The notes: a model not told the origin generated them from the letters alone. Positions 1 through 5,709 are shown, numbered from the stretch's first letter. The stretch is DNA of 6,046 nt from an uncultured Eubacteriales bacterium (GCA_905202605.1 CAJKSU010000174.1:1-6046); one strand, 5' to 3'. Translations and numbers: made by a program.

Positions 1-648
1 CTGACCGGTGACCAGTGGCTTTGTCACAGCACGGCGGCTCCGCACCGGTCTTGGCGTCCGGATGGGCCATTTCTGTAGGAGGGAAAGCTCCAAAAGCTTG
101 CCCTTGGGGGTCTCAACCGTAACCAGCGTATCCTCCACGGTGTAGCTGCCGCTTTCGGCAGCGCTGACCACGGTGCCGGTGACGCCGGGCATCATCATGC
201 ACCGGTGCCGGATCACCGGGGTTTCGTCGCACTCGGCATAGACCGTTCCCGGCTCCAGCACATCGCCGACCTTTGCCAGAACGGTCACGTCCCATTTCTT
301 TTTGGTGTCCAGCGTGGGAATATGGATGCCCCGCCCAATGAACGCGCCTGTCTCCTCCGCAATGCCCCGAAGTGGGCGGCAGATGCCGTCAAAGATGTTG
401 TTGAGCAGTCCCGGCCCAAGGGTAATGGACATGGGCGTACCCTGCGGTGTAACCGGCATGCCGGGGACCAGTCCCGTGGTGTCCTCATAGACCTGCACGG
501 TGGTGGTGTCGCCCTCTACGGAAACCACCTCACCGATCAGCCCTTCAGGCCCGACGCTGACCATATTCATCATGGCAAGGCCGCGCCCGCCCTTTACAGT
601 AACGACTGGGCCGTTAATGCCTTCTACATAATAATTCGATTCTGCCAT
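1..648 (-). CDS. ntpA: V-type ATP synthase subunit A (catalytic), N-terminal 216 residues, runs off the left edge
   Basis: This is the catalytic nucleotide-binding subunit of the V1/A1 head, which hydrolyses or makes ATP in the A3B3 hexamer. Reading the minus strand from the ATG at 648 gives 216 uninterrupted codons with no stop before the window ends. Residues 1-75 form the N-terminal beta-barrel region (start MAESNYYVEGINGPVV). GPGLLNNIFDGI at 79-90 is the conserved strand before the A-specific insert. KKWDVTV near 117-123, ETPVIRHR near 142-149 and PGVTGTV near 154-160 match the bulge (non-homologous) domain found only in A subunits. KWPIRTPRPV near 193-202 and PLVTGQ at 211-216 are the family signature that directly precedes the Walker A domain. 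The window ends just before that P-loop, so catalytic residues cannot be checked. An AAGGAGG site (660-654) lies 5 bases from the ATG, and the gene follows subunit E by 13 bases. The assignment is secure. Confidence 0.96.
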   Translation of the reverse strand, partial: MAESNYYVEGINGPVVTVKGGRGLAMMNMVSVGPEGLIGEVVSVEGDTTTVQVYEDTTGLVPGMPVTPQGTPMSITLGPGLLNNIFDGICRPLRGIAEETGAFIGRGIHIPTLDTKKKWDVTVLAKVGDVLEPGTVYAECDETPVIRHRCMMMPGVTGTVVSAAESGSYTVEDTLVTVETPKGKLLELSLLQKWPIRTPRPVRSRRAVTKPLVTGQ

Positions 649-661
649 AGCTGCCTCCTTC

Positions 662-1267
662 TCAGTCATCTGCCAGTCCAATGCCAAAAAGCTCGGCAAA
701 ATGACCGTCCAGATCCCCAAGTGCCGTGTCATAGCTCTGGTCAGCCCGCAGGAGCTTGGAGTGGCAGTCTACGATCAGCCCTCCAAGCGTAAAGCTCCCG
801 GCCTGAAAGGTAACGTGCCGCCCAGGCAGGCAAGCCGCCAGTTCCCGGCTGTAGTCCATATCCTCCGGGCGGAGCCAAATCAGTCCATCATAAGGGTTTC
901 CCAACGCGTCAAAGGCTTCCAAATACAGCTTTTTGAGATGAGGGAGATAGTCCGGAGTTTTTGCAAAATCCAGAATCCGCCGCCTCACCTCATCAAACAC
1001 CTCCCGTCCGATTTCCTCCCGGCGGGTGGCAATAATCCGCTTATCTTCCATCATCCGGCGGGAGATGTTCCGTCCGGTTTCAGCTTGAATGGTCTCGGCC
1101 TTCCGCTGTGTCTCCGCATTCACTCTGGCGCGGATCTCCGCTTCGGCCTGAGCAAGACGCTCGGTTCGCTGGACTTCAATATCCGTCAGGATCCGGGTGC
1201 GCTCCTGCTGGGCGTCCTCCAGAACCAGCTGACGGAATCGCTCTAATTTCTGATTGATATCAGGCAT
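662..1267 (-). CDS. ntpE: V-type ATP synthase subunit E (peripheral stalk)
   Basis: This subunit pairs with H/G to form the peripheral stalk that anchors the A3B3 head to the membrane subunit I. The 201-residue length is normal for the family. Residues 1 to about 100 are a long charged helix rich in Glu, Arg, Gln and Ala (for example AQAEAEIRARVNAETQRKAE), expected to form a coiled coil with H/G. The C-terminal 100 residues form the globular domain, including the conserved pattern GGLIVDCHSKLLRADQSYD at 162-180, typical of the E-subunit domain that contacts the head. The start is supported by AAAGGAGGA (1283-1275), 8 bases from the ATG. This site overlaps the TAA stop of subunit F, so the two genes are probably translationally linked. 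The stop lies 13 bases before subunit A. Sequence identity varies a lot in this family, but architecture and position make the call firm. Confidence 0.93.
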   Translation of the reverse strand: MPDINQKLERFRQLVLEDAQQERTRILTDIEVQRTERLAQAEAEIRARVNAETQRKAETIQAETGRNISRRMMEDKRIIATRREEIGREVFDEVRRRILDFAKTPDYLPHLKKLYLEAFDALGNPYDGLIWLRPEDMDYSRELAACLPGRHVTFQAGSFTLGGLIVDCHSKLLRADQSYDTALGDLDGHFAELFGIGLADD

Positions 1268-1281
1268 GCGCCGATCCTCCT

Positions 1282-1590
1282 TTATACCTTAATTCCGATG
1301 GCCTCACGGATGTACCGGGTGATAGAATCCGGCGCACGGTGGGTGTGGTGACGATCCGGAATCTCCACCAGAAGCGGGCGAACGGCCGTGAGCTTCAGAG
1401 CGTTGATTCGTTCTGGGCAGAGGGCGGCAAGGGTCTCATTGACCAGCAGCACACCGATGGAGGTATCCGCCTCGGCCTGCTCCATGGCGCGGAGGGTTTC
1501 CTCTCTGGTCTTGCAAAGCACCCCCTCGATGCCCGCCAGCCTCAGTCCGGTCAGAGTGTCGGAATTATCGGAAATCACAAAATAACGCAT
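1282..1590 (-). CDS. ntpG: V-type ATP synthase subunit F (central stalk; NtpG/AtpF type)
   Basis: This small subunit binds the rotor shaft D in the central stalk and can modulate ATPase activity. Its 102 residues match the usual length of about 100. The N-terminus MRYFVISDNSDTLTGLRLAG has the family pattern of a beta strand, an acidic turn and GxRLAG. IGVLLVNETLAA near 45-56 corresponds to the conserved strand-helix where homologues read I-I-x-V-T-E-x-L-A. LLVEIPD near 73-79 is the next strand, and the last helix (about 88-102) ends in AIGIKV. The fold is Rossmann-like with a mobile C-terminal helix in characterised homologues. The start codon is separated from the subunit K stop by one base, and no Shine-Dalgarno sequence is visible upstream (the preceding bases are CTCTTTATGTAAC). 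It is therefore probably translated by coupling to K. The name ntpG follows Enterococcus usage; other schemes call it atpF. Confidence 0.93.
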   Translation of the reverse strand: MRYFVISDNSDTLTGLRLAGIEGVLCKTREETLRAMEQAEADTSIGVLLVNETLAALCPERINALKLTAVRPLLVEIPDRHHTHRAPDSITRYIREAIGIKV

Positions 1591-1591
1591 G

Positions 1592-2029
1592 TTACATAAA
1601 GAGCATCAGCAGAGCCACCAGCAGGCCGTAGAGCGCAACGCCCTCTGCCAGACCTACAAAAATCAGCGCCTTGCCGAAAATACTGTCGTTTTCGCTCATA
1701 GCGCCCAGCGCCGCAGCAGCAGCGGAGGAAACGGCGATGCCGCCGCCGATGCCGGACAGGCCAACTGCCAGCGCCGCGCCCACGTACTTGAGGCCGTCGG
1801 CAATGCCGGAGGAGGCCGCCGCAGCGGAAGCCGTATCCGCCGCCAGCGCGGAGCCGGAGCACACAAAGCCGAAGACTGTCGCCGCGGCAACCAGCACAAA
1901 GAAGCTCATGCAGTGGGCAATCAGGGGCTTTTTCACAGCTTTGCCGTCCTGATGGCGGCAGGCGATATACCGAAGGGGCAGCACAATGGCTGCGGCAAGA
2001 AACAGCATCATCAGAATAGTTGTTCGCAT
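1592..2029 (-). CDS. ntpK: V-type ATP synthase subunit K (membrane rotor c-ring subunit) with N-terminal hydrophobic extension
   Basis: This is the proteolipid of the membrane rotor; each copy carries one ion across the membrane per turn. I chose the ATG at 2029 (145 residues) because GGGAGGA (2042-2036) sits 7 bases upstream. A longer reading from the TTG at 2044 would place that ribosome site inside the gene. There are four hydrophobic segments at about 3-24, 41-60, 79-108 and 118-144. The last two form the standard c-subunit hairpin: a Gly/Ala-rich helix (LSGIGGGIAV near 91-100), a polar loop MSENDS at 111-116, and GLAEGVALYGLL with the ion-binding Glu129. The first two segments form an extension without a membrane carboxylate, linked by a basic loop (Arg20, Arg25, Lys30, Lys33, Lys34). 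Segment two ends in SALAAD near 60-65, which resembles a signal-peptidase site. Cleavage there would leave a canonical c-subunit of about 81 residues. Similar extensions occur in clostridial K proteins, from memory. Confidence 0.94.
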   Translation of the reverse strand: MRTTILMMLFLAAAIVLPLRYIACRHQDGKAVKKPLIAHCMSFFVLVAAATVFGFVCSGSALAADTASAAAASSGIADGLKYVGAALAVGLSGIGGGIAVSSAAAAALGAMSENDSIFGKALIFVGLAEGVALYGLLVALLMLFM

Positions 2030-2035
2030 AATGAT

Positions 2036-2042
2036 TCCTCCC
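2036..2042 (-). promoter_or_regulatory. Ribosome binding site that fixes the subunit K start
   Basis: GGGAGGA lies 7 bases upstream of the ATG at 2029 and 3 bases after the subunit I stop (TGA, 2047-2045). The in-frame TTG at 2044 overlaps the upstream edge of this site and has no ribosome site of its own, so a gene model starting there is five codons too long. Confidence 0.85.
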
Positions 2043-2044
2043 AA

Positions 2045-3964
2045 TCAAGAAAGCTCAATCTTTTTCGTGTAATCCACCAGCGCCGGAGTAAACTCCCGGC
2101 TCCCGGATTCATAAAACCGTCCAAACATCTCATAGAACTCCAGACGGAGCACCTGAATGCAGACCATCAGTCCCTCAATGCCCATGACCAGAATATTGCC
2201 GATCACCAGCACCACCGGAGAGGCCGGATCGCCCGCCAGAGTATAAACCACCAGCATCATGCCAGCGTGGCAGATGGCATATGCGCCCACCCGCAGGAAC
2301 GATACGGTATTGGTCACATAGGAAAGGATCACCTCAAACATCTCAAAGATGTTCTCCGCGATAAACCCGCCGATGGATTCGGGCTTCCAGTCCTTTTTGT
2401 GCGCCGCCAGCTTGCCCAGCGGCTCCTGACAGAACATCACCAGCACCGGCAGCACGATAAATACGATGATATAGACCGGCGTAAACACCTTTGCGCCGGT
2501 GGTAAGCATCACCACCGCACCGACGACCACCGCCAGATAGAAAATGATCCCCGCCACGGAATTGTTGGTAAAGAAGATCTTTTTGATGTCCTTCTGCCGG
2601 ATGCCGTTGACGATATTGATGAGCATCATGGCGGTAATGGTAACCACGCCGATGGCAGCGGACACCAGAAGGATCCTTGTAGCGTTGGCGCCGGAATCCA
2701 GCACATGGAAGCCGGGAATCAGGTGCTCATAGCCAAAGAAGCTTCCGAATACAAAGCCGAAGATTGTGGAAAATACGCCCACGCTGCCTAAGATGCCGCC
2801 CAGCCACATACCCTTCTTTTTGTAGAGGAACACACCCAGTGTAATGAGCACCAGCCCCTGTCCCACATCTCCGTACATGATGCCAAAAAGGATGGAGTAC
2901 GTGATTGCCATTAAGAATGTTGGGTCAAATTCATTGTAGGCAGGCAGACCGTACATCTCCGTAAACGGCTGAAACAGCCTTGCCCAGAAGTTGTTTTTCA
3001 GCTTCACCGGCGGAGTTTCGGATTTGACCATACCGGGATCGTCCTCCGCCAGCATCACGTCCGGAAACGCCCCAAAGGCTTCATGCAGCTTTGGAAGCTC
3101 CTTGGACGGGATCCAGCCGCAGAGTAAAAACGTCTGATCCTCTGCCAGCGCTGCGTATTTCTTGATTTCTCCGGCGGCGTACATGAACCGGAGATAGCTA
3201 TAAATTGACTGGAGCTGTATCGTGTTATCATGCTTCCAGCTCTCGTATTCCTCATGGAGGCGGGAAAGCGCCTCCTGACAGCTCTGGGTGTCACCCTTCA
3301 GCAGTCTCGCCGAATCCTCCGGCGTGCCGGACACATGATCTGTCAGATGCATCCGCTCAAAGCCCAGCGAATCCATAAAGCGGTCGGACTTCGCCGTGCA
3401 GCTTTTGGGCGTCACATAGCAGAGATAGACAAAATCCTGCCCCAGCTCCGTGGGATACAGGATAATCTCATCCTTTTCTCCCAGCTTAACATTCAGCGAA
3501 TCGAAGGCCTCCCGAAGCATCCGCCCAAAACGGAAACGCACATAGCCAAGATGGTAAATGTCCGTTAAATTGCTGGGCAGTCCGGCAAACCGTTGGAGAT
3601 CCTGAGCAGCTTGCGTATTTTCTTGGATTTGGTTTGTCAGCAAGTGTTCCTTCTGATCCAACATTGCCTTCTGCTGGGAAATCGTCTCCAGCCAGCCGGC
3701 AGCAGTCTCCCTTGTCAGCTGCTGCTGCCGAAAATCTTGAAATGTGAAAGGAATATCCATTTCCTCAAGAAGCTTCTGAGCGGTACTGAGCAGATCCTGC
3801 CATGGATTCGACCAGGCCAGAGGCGTAAGTTTCATACTCTTCCCTGCTACGGCAGAGGTTTCTACTGGGTGGAACTGCTGATTGATGAGACAGGTGCAGA
3901 TCACATCGTCAATTGCTCCTGCCGGTCCCGCCACGGTCAGCATTTTCATAGGAACCACAGACAT
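2045..3964 (-). CDS. ntpI: V-type ATP synthase subunit I (membrane stator, a-subunit)
   Basis: This large stator subunit carries the ion half-channels facing the c-ring and connects the peripheral stalks to the membrane. At 639 residues it has normal family length. Residues 1 to about 340 are the cytosolic domain: the start MSVVPMKMLTVAGP is the typical first strand, and helical coiled regions follow at about 88-125 and 215-265. From about 345 to 612 there are roughly eight membrane segments, opening with FDPTFLMAITYSILFGIMYG, a strong family signature. The key motif TVSFLRVGAY near 553-562 contains Arg558, the probable equivalent of the essential channel arginine (Arg735 of yeast Vph1). QVLRLEFYEMFGRFYESG near 604-621 gives Arg607, the likely equivalent of the second channel arginine. 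The C-terminus REFTPALVDY is also typical. An AGAGGTGA site (3979-3972) precedes the ATG, which follows subunit C by 15 bases. An alternative start at Met6 is possible but has worse ribosome-site spacing. Confidence 0.97.
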   Translation of the reverse strand: MSVVPMKMLTVAGPAGAIDDVICTCLINQQFHPVETSAVAGKSMKLTPLAWSNPWQDLLSTAQKLLEEMDIPFTFQDFRQQQLTRETAAGWLETISQQKAMLDQKEHLLTNQIQENTQAAQDLQRFAGLPSNLTDIYHLGYVRFRFGRMLREAFDSLNVKLGEKDEIILYPTELGQDFVYLCYVTPKSCTAKSDRFMDSLGFERMHLTDHVSGTPEDSARLLKGDTQSCQEALSRLHEEYESWKHDNTIQLQSIYSYLRFMYAAGEIKKYAALAEDQTFLLCGWIPSKELPKLHEAFGAFPDVMLAEDDPGMVKSETPPVKLKNNFWARLFQPFTEMYGLPAYNEFDPTFLMAITYSILFGIMYGDVGQGLVLITLGVFLYKKKGMWLGGILGSVGVFSTIFGFVFGSFFGYEHLIPGFHVLDSGANATRILLVSAAIGVVTITAMMLINIVNGIRQKDIKKIFFTNNSVAGIIFYLAVVVGAVVMLTTGAKVFTPVYIIVFIVLPVLVMFCQEPLGKLAAHKKDWKPESIGGFIAENIFEMFEVILSYVTNTVSFLRVGAYAICHAGMMLVVYTLAGDPASPVVLVIGNILVMGIEGLMVCIQVLRLEFYEMFGRFYESGSREFTPALVDYTKKIELS

Positions 3965-3979
3965 AGTTTAATCACCTCT

Positions 3980-5020
3980 TTATTCCGCACCGATCAGGGT
4001 GACATACGCTCTCGGGTCCACCCGATAGCGAATGCACTCAATGATGCTGATGATATTGCGCAGCTCGATTTCCTTCAGCCCCAGATACGCAATGGGTGTA
4101 TACACCGTGGGGACTGCGGCTCTCAGCTGCCGCCGGTTAAAGCGATACTGCATGGTATAGAGATAGGCTTCCAGCCCCGTTGGGGTAACGGATCGGAACA
4201 GCGCCCCATAGGGGCCGCCGTACACCAGCTCCATGGCAGCCTCGAAGTTCTCGGCCGCAAGGAGTTGCTGCACATAGCTGTCCGGCAGCTTTCCGGAGCA
4301 GGGGAGAGGGAAGCTGTAGAGCTGCACATCCTCCTGAGAAAAATGCTGCCGCAGCCGCAGGAACAGCACCAGATTCAAAAGATCTGTCTCCTGATCCAGC
4401 GACTTTTTAATCAGCTTTTTCGTCTCACCCGCATAGTTTTTTGCAAGCACCCGATAGAGATGGGCATAGTACGTGACCAGCAGGATATTATCCACAAAGG
4501 CCATAGATGGCTCCGTACCCTGTAGCATGACACTGCGCCCCAGTGCAGAAGCATAAATTGTTCCCGATGCAGCCTCGGCAATTTCAGAGAAATGCTCTGC
4601 CTGACTTAGCTCTATGAGATTCAGCCTGCTTTTTTCCGTCAGCAGTCCTGCCCACGTGGTTTCCGGCTTCAGCATATGCCGGGAGGAGAGCCGCCGCATG
4701 GCTGTGAGGATAGCCTCCTTCTCTGCCTGATAGATGGGAAACCGCAGAAGCTCCTGATCCGCTCCGGATAGAAAGCTGAAAATTCGCCGGTATTCGCTGA
4801 TATACGTCCTGCGCAGGGCCGTTTCCAGCTGTTCACGGTGAAGCCCTGCAGTGGAGATGCCGGAAAGCCCCTCCCGGTAACCCCGGTGCGTCTGCAAAAA
4901 CGCAGCCGCATCGGAGATGGTGGTGCGGCTCATGAGCTGCCGGTAGTCGTCGCCGGTCATCCGGCCGCCATACATGGCACGAACTTTGGCTGCAACCGCC
5001 GTATAAGCGTTCAGGGACAT
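3980..5020 (-). CDS. ntpC: V-type ATP synthase subunit C (central stalk socket, AhaC / V-ATPase subunit d family)
   Basis: This funnel-shaped, all-helical protein sits on the membrane ring and couples the central shaft (D and F) to the K rotor. Its 346 residues fit the usual 330-350. The start MSLNAYTAVAAKVRAMYGG is the characteristic N-terminus (YxxxxAKVRAM), followed by LMSRTTISDAAAFLQTH near 29-45, which resembles the first of the three helical repeats. The C-terminal segment IELRNIISIIECIRYRVDPR near 317-336 is the conserved family ending. No membrane segment or signal peptide is seen. The ATG directly follows the TAA stop of H/G with no spacer (TAAATG), and only a weak AGGCGG (5030-5025) lies upstream, so its translation is probably coupled to H/G. 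It lies second in the operon, rather than after subunit E as I recall for Enterococcus hirae. Confidence 0.94.
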   Translation of the reverse strand: MSLNAYTAVAAKVRAMYGGRMTGDDYRQLMSRTTISDAAAFLQTHRGYREGLSGISTAGLHREQLETALRRTYISEYRRIFSFLSGADQELLRFPIYQAEKEAILTAMRRLSSRHMLKPETTWAGLLTEKSRLNLIELSQAEHFSEIAEAASGTIYASALGRSVMLQGTEPSMAFVDNILLVTYYAHLYRVLAKNYAGETKKLIKKSLDQETDLLNLVLFLRLRQHFSQEDVQLYSFPLPCSGKLPDSYVQQLLAAENFEAAMELVYGGPYGALFRSVTPTGLEAYLYTMQYRFNRRQLRAAVPTVYTPIAYLGLKEIELRNIISIIECIRYRVDPRAYVTLIGAE

Positions 5021-5347
5021 TTAACCGCCTGCCTTTCCCACGATCCGCTCCACAATGGCGTCTACCCACTGATCTTTTTTCGCTGCATACAGAGATTCCA
5101 CCTGCCTGAGCTTTTGCTGAAGCTTCTGCTCCAACAAATCCAGCTGCTGCTGACAAATCGCCGATTCTCTGGCTTGCAGCTCCGAAAGCTGTGCCTGAGA
5201 CTTGGCCTCGTAGCTTGCTGTCATCGACGCAATTTCAGCCTGAATGCTGCTTTCCAGAGCTTCCTGTGCCTGCCGTGCGTCCTGCGCAATGGCCTGCGCC
5301 TGAGCATCGGCGGCCAGCACGCGCTGAATCAATTCTGACTGATGCAA
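5021..5347 (-). CDS. ntpF: V-type ATP synthase peripheral-stalk subunit H/G (AhaH/NtpF type)
   Basis: This is a 108-residue, almost wholly helical protein and the first gene of the operon. Residues 5-90 are rich in Ala, Gln, Glu and Lys with heptad-like hydrophobic spacing (ELIQRVLAADAQAQAIAQ, then LLEQKLQQKLRQVESL), as expected for the coiled-coil partner of subunit E in the peripheral stalk. The C-terminus WVDAIVERIVGKAGG resembles the short family ending V-x-x-I-V-x-x-I. There is no membrane segment. The best start is TTG at 5347, because no in-frame ATG exists before Met42 and an in-frame TAG lies upstream at 5395-5393. A run of eight G preceded by AAA (5363-5353) is the only ribosome-site candidate and is well spaced. 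Coiled-coil families are hard to identify by sequence, so the call leans on its place in the operon. The symbol follows Enterococcus usage and should not be confused with central-stalk subunit F. Confidence 0.85.
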   Translation of the reverse strand: MHQSELIQRVLAADAQAQAIAQDARQAQEALESSIQAEIASMTASYEAKSQAQLSELQARESAICQQQLDLLEQKLQQKLRQVESLYAAKKDQWVDAIVERIVGKAGG

Positions 5348-5352
5348 AAATA

Positions 5353-5363
5353 CCCCCCCCTTT
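5353..5363 (-). promoter_or_regulatory. G8-tract ribosome binding site in front of the TTG start
   Basis: On the minus strand this reads AAAGGGGGGGG and ends 5 bases before the TTG at 5347. It can pair with the 16S anti-Shine-Dalgarno sequence through AAGG/GGGG in several registers, but it is not the AGGAGG form used by most downstream genes. The homopolymer of eight is long enough to be prone to replication slippage or sequencing error. Either would alter ribosome-site spacing or strength, not the reading frame. Confidence 0.6.
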
Positions 5364-5370
5364 GTAAAAG

Positions 5371-5430
5371 AAAGCCCCAGACAGTGGATGCGCTAGAATG
5401 GTTGGTTCGGCGTCTGCTGCTTGGAGCTTT
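5371..5430 (-). promoter_or_regulatory. Predicted long-range stem in the V-ATPase mRNA leader
   Basis: In the minus-strand leader, AAAGCTCCA (5430-5422) can pair with TGGGGCTTT (5379-5371), giving nine pairs including one G-U, around a loop of about 42 bases. An adjoining pairing, CAGAC (5416-5412) with GTCTG (5382-5378), could extend or compete with it. The stem closes 7 bases upstream of the AAAGGGGGGGG ribosome site, so it could influence access to that site. I matched it to no known riboswitch class. This is pairing by eye, with no energy or covariation test. Confidence 0.35.
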
Positions 5431-5449
5431 GGGATGATGATTCACGATG

Positions 5450-5472
5450 GGTAAAAGCGTTACACTCTTACC
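5450..5472. repeat. Inverted repeat at the V-ATPase transcription start
   Basis: GGTAAAAG (5450-5457) and CTCTTACC (5465-5472) form an 8-base inverted repeat with one mismatch around a 7-base centre. It begins 4 bases past the minus-strand -10 box, so it covers the predicted start point, with candidate initiating G residues at 5472 and 5471. As DNA it could be an operator. As RNA it would be a hairpin at the very 5' end of the transcript, a position known to stabilise mRNAs. Sequence alone does not choose between these roles. Confidence 0.4.
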
Positions 5473-5476
5473 GTCA

Positions 5477-5504
5477 ATTATAAGCCGAAAATTTTAAATT
5501 GCAA
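5477..5504 (-). promoter_or_regulatory. Sigma-A type promoter for the V-ATPase operon
   Basis: On the minus strand, TTGCAA (5504-5499) is followed after 16 bases by a perfect TATAAT (5482-5477). The spacer is AT-rich. Transcription would start near 5472-5469, giving a leader of about 120 bases before the H/G start at 5347. No other equally good promoter is visible between here and that gene. Confidence 0.7.
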
Positions 5505-5615
5505 GACTCTTCCGGCAGATTATGCGGCTCCAGCAGGAAAATCTTACATGATTGTAGAAAATCCTTCAGGTTTTCCGCGTTGCCAAGAAGAATATCATTC
5601 AAGCCCTCTGAAAAT

Positions 5616-5631
5616 TGATTTGTAAAAATCA
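5616..5631. repeat. AT-rich dyad next to the Lrp-gene promoter, possible regulator site
   Basis: TGATTT-GTAA-AAATCA is a perfect 6-base inverted repeat with a 4-base AT-rich centre. It ends one base before the poor -35 hexamer of the plus-strand promoter, so its centre lies about 44 bases upstream of the predicted start. That position is typical of activators that compensate for a weak -35. AT-centred dyads of this size are compatible with Lrp/AsnC binding, so autoregulation is possible. Chance occurrence in AT-rich DNA cannot be excluded. Confidence 0.35.
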
Positions 5632-5632
5632 C

Positions 5633-5661
5633 TTCCCTTTTGGCGACATCTCTTATATAAT
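5633..5661 (+). promoter_or_regulatory. Candidate promoter of the Lrp/AsnC-like gene
   Basis: A perfect TATAAT occurs at 5656-5661. The best hexamer 17 bases upstream is TTCCCT (5633-5638), which matches only three of six -35 consensus bases, and no extended -10 TG is present. Transcription would begin near 5668, leaving a leader of about 74 bases. The strong -10 with a weak -35 suggests dependence on an activator or low basal expression. Confidence 0.5.
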
Positions 5662-5709
5662 TGTGTTCAAACAGATTCCCGGGAGTATCCGGGGGCATGT
5701 AAAACCAAT

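Noticed and set aside
205..1246. Plus-strand open frames of 195 and 181 codons (205-792 and 701-1246)
   Set aside because: They lie antisense to subunits A and E, whose minus-strand translations match family signatures. The antisense products do not look like proteins of any family I know.
2030..2044. TTG start adding five residues (MGGII) to subunit K
   Set aside because: The ribosome site GGGAGGA would fall inside the coding sequence, and the ATG at 2029 is ideally spaced from it.
1589..2791. 400-codon plus-strand open frame antisense to subunits K and I
   Set aside because: It is the complement of two clear V-ATPase genes. Its translation is extremely His- and Gln-rich with no recognisable domain, as expected from the antisense of GC-biased coding DNA, and it crosses a gene boundary.
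3593..4525. 310-codon plus-strand open frame antisense to subunits I and C
   Set aside because: The opposite strand encodes well-conserved subunits in this stretch. The antisense product shows no domain and spans the C-I junction.
4838..5338. 166-codon plus-strand open frame antisense to H/G and C
   Set aside because: It is a shadow of the Gln- and Leu-rich coiled-coil gene H/G, which explains its Leu- and Gln-rich runs.
5365..5430. Intrinsic terminator or attenuator formed by the leader stem followed by TTTCTTTT
   Set aside because: The loop is about 42 bases and the T run is interrupted and partly inside the stem, so it does not have the compact hairpin plus U-tract of an intrinsic terminator.
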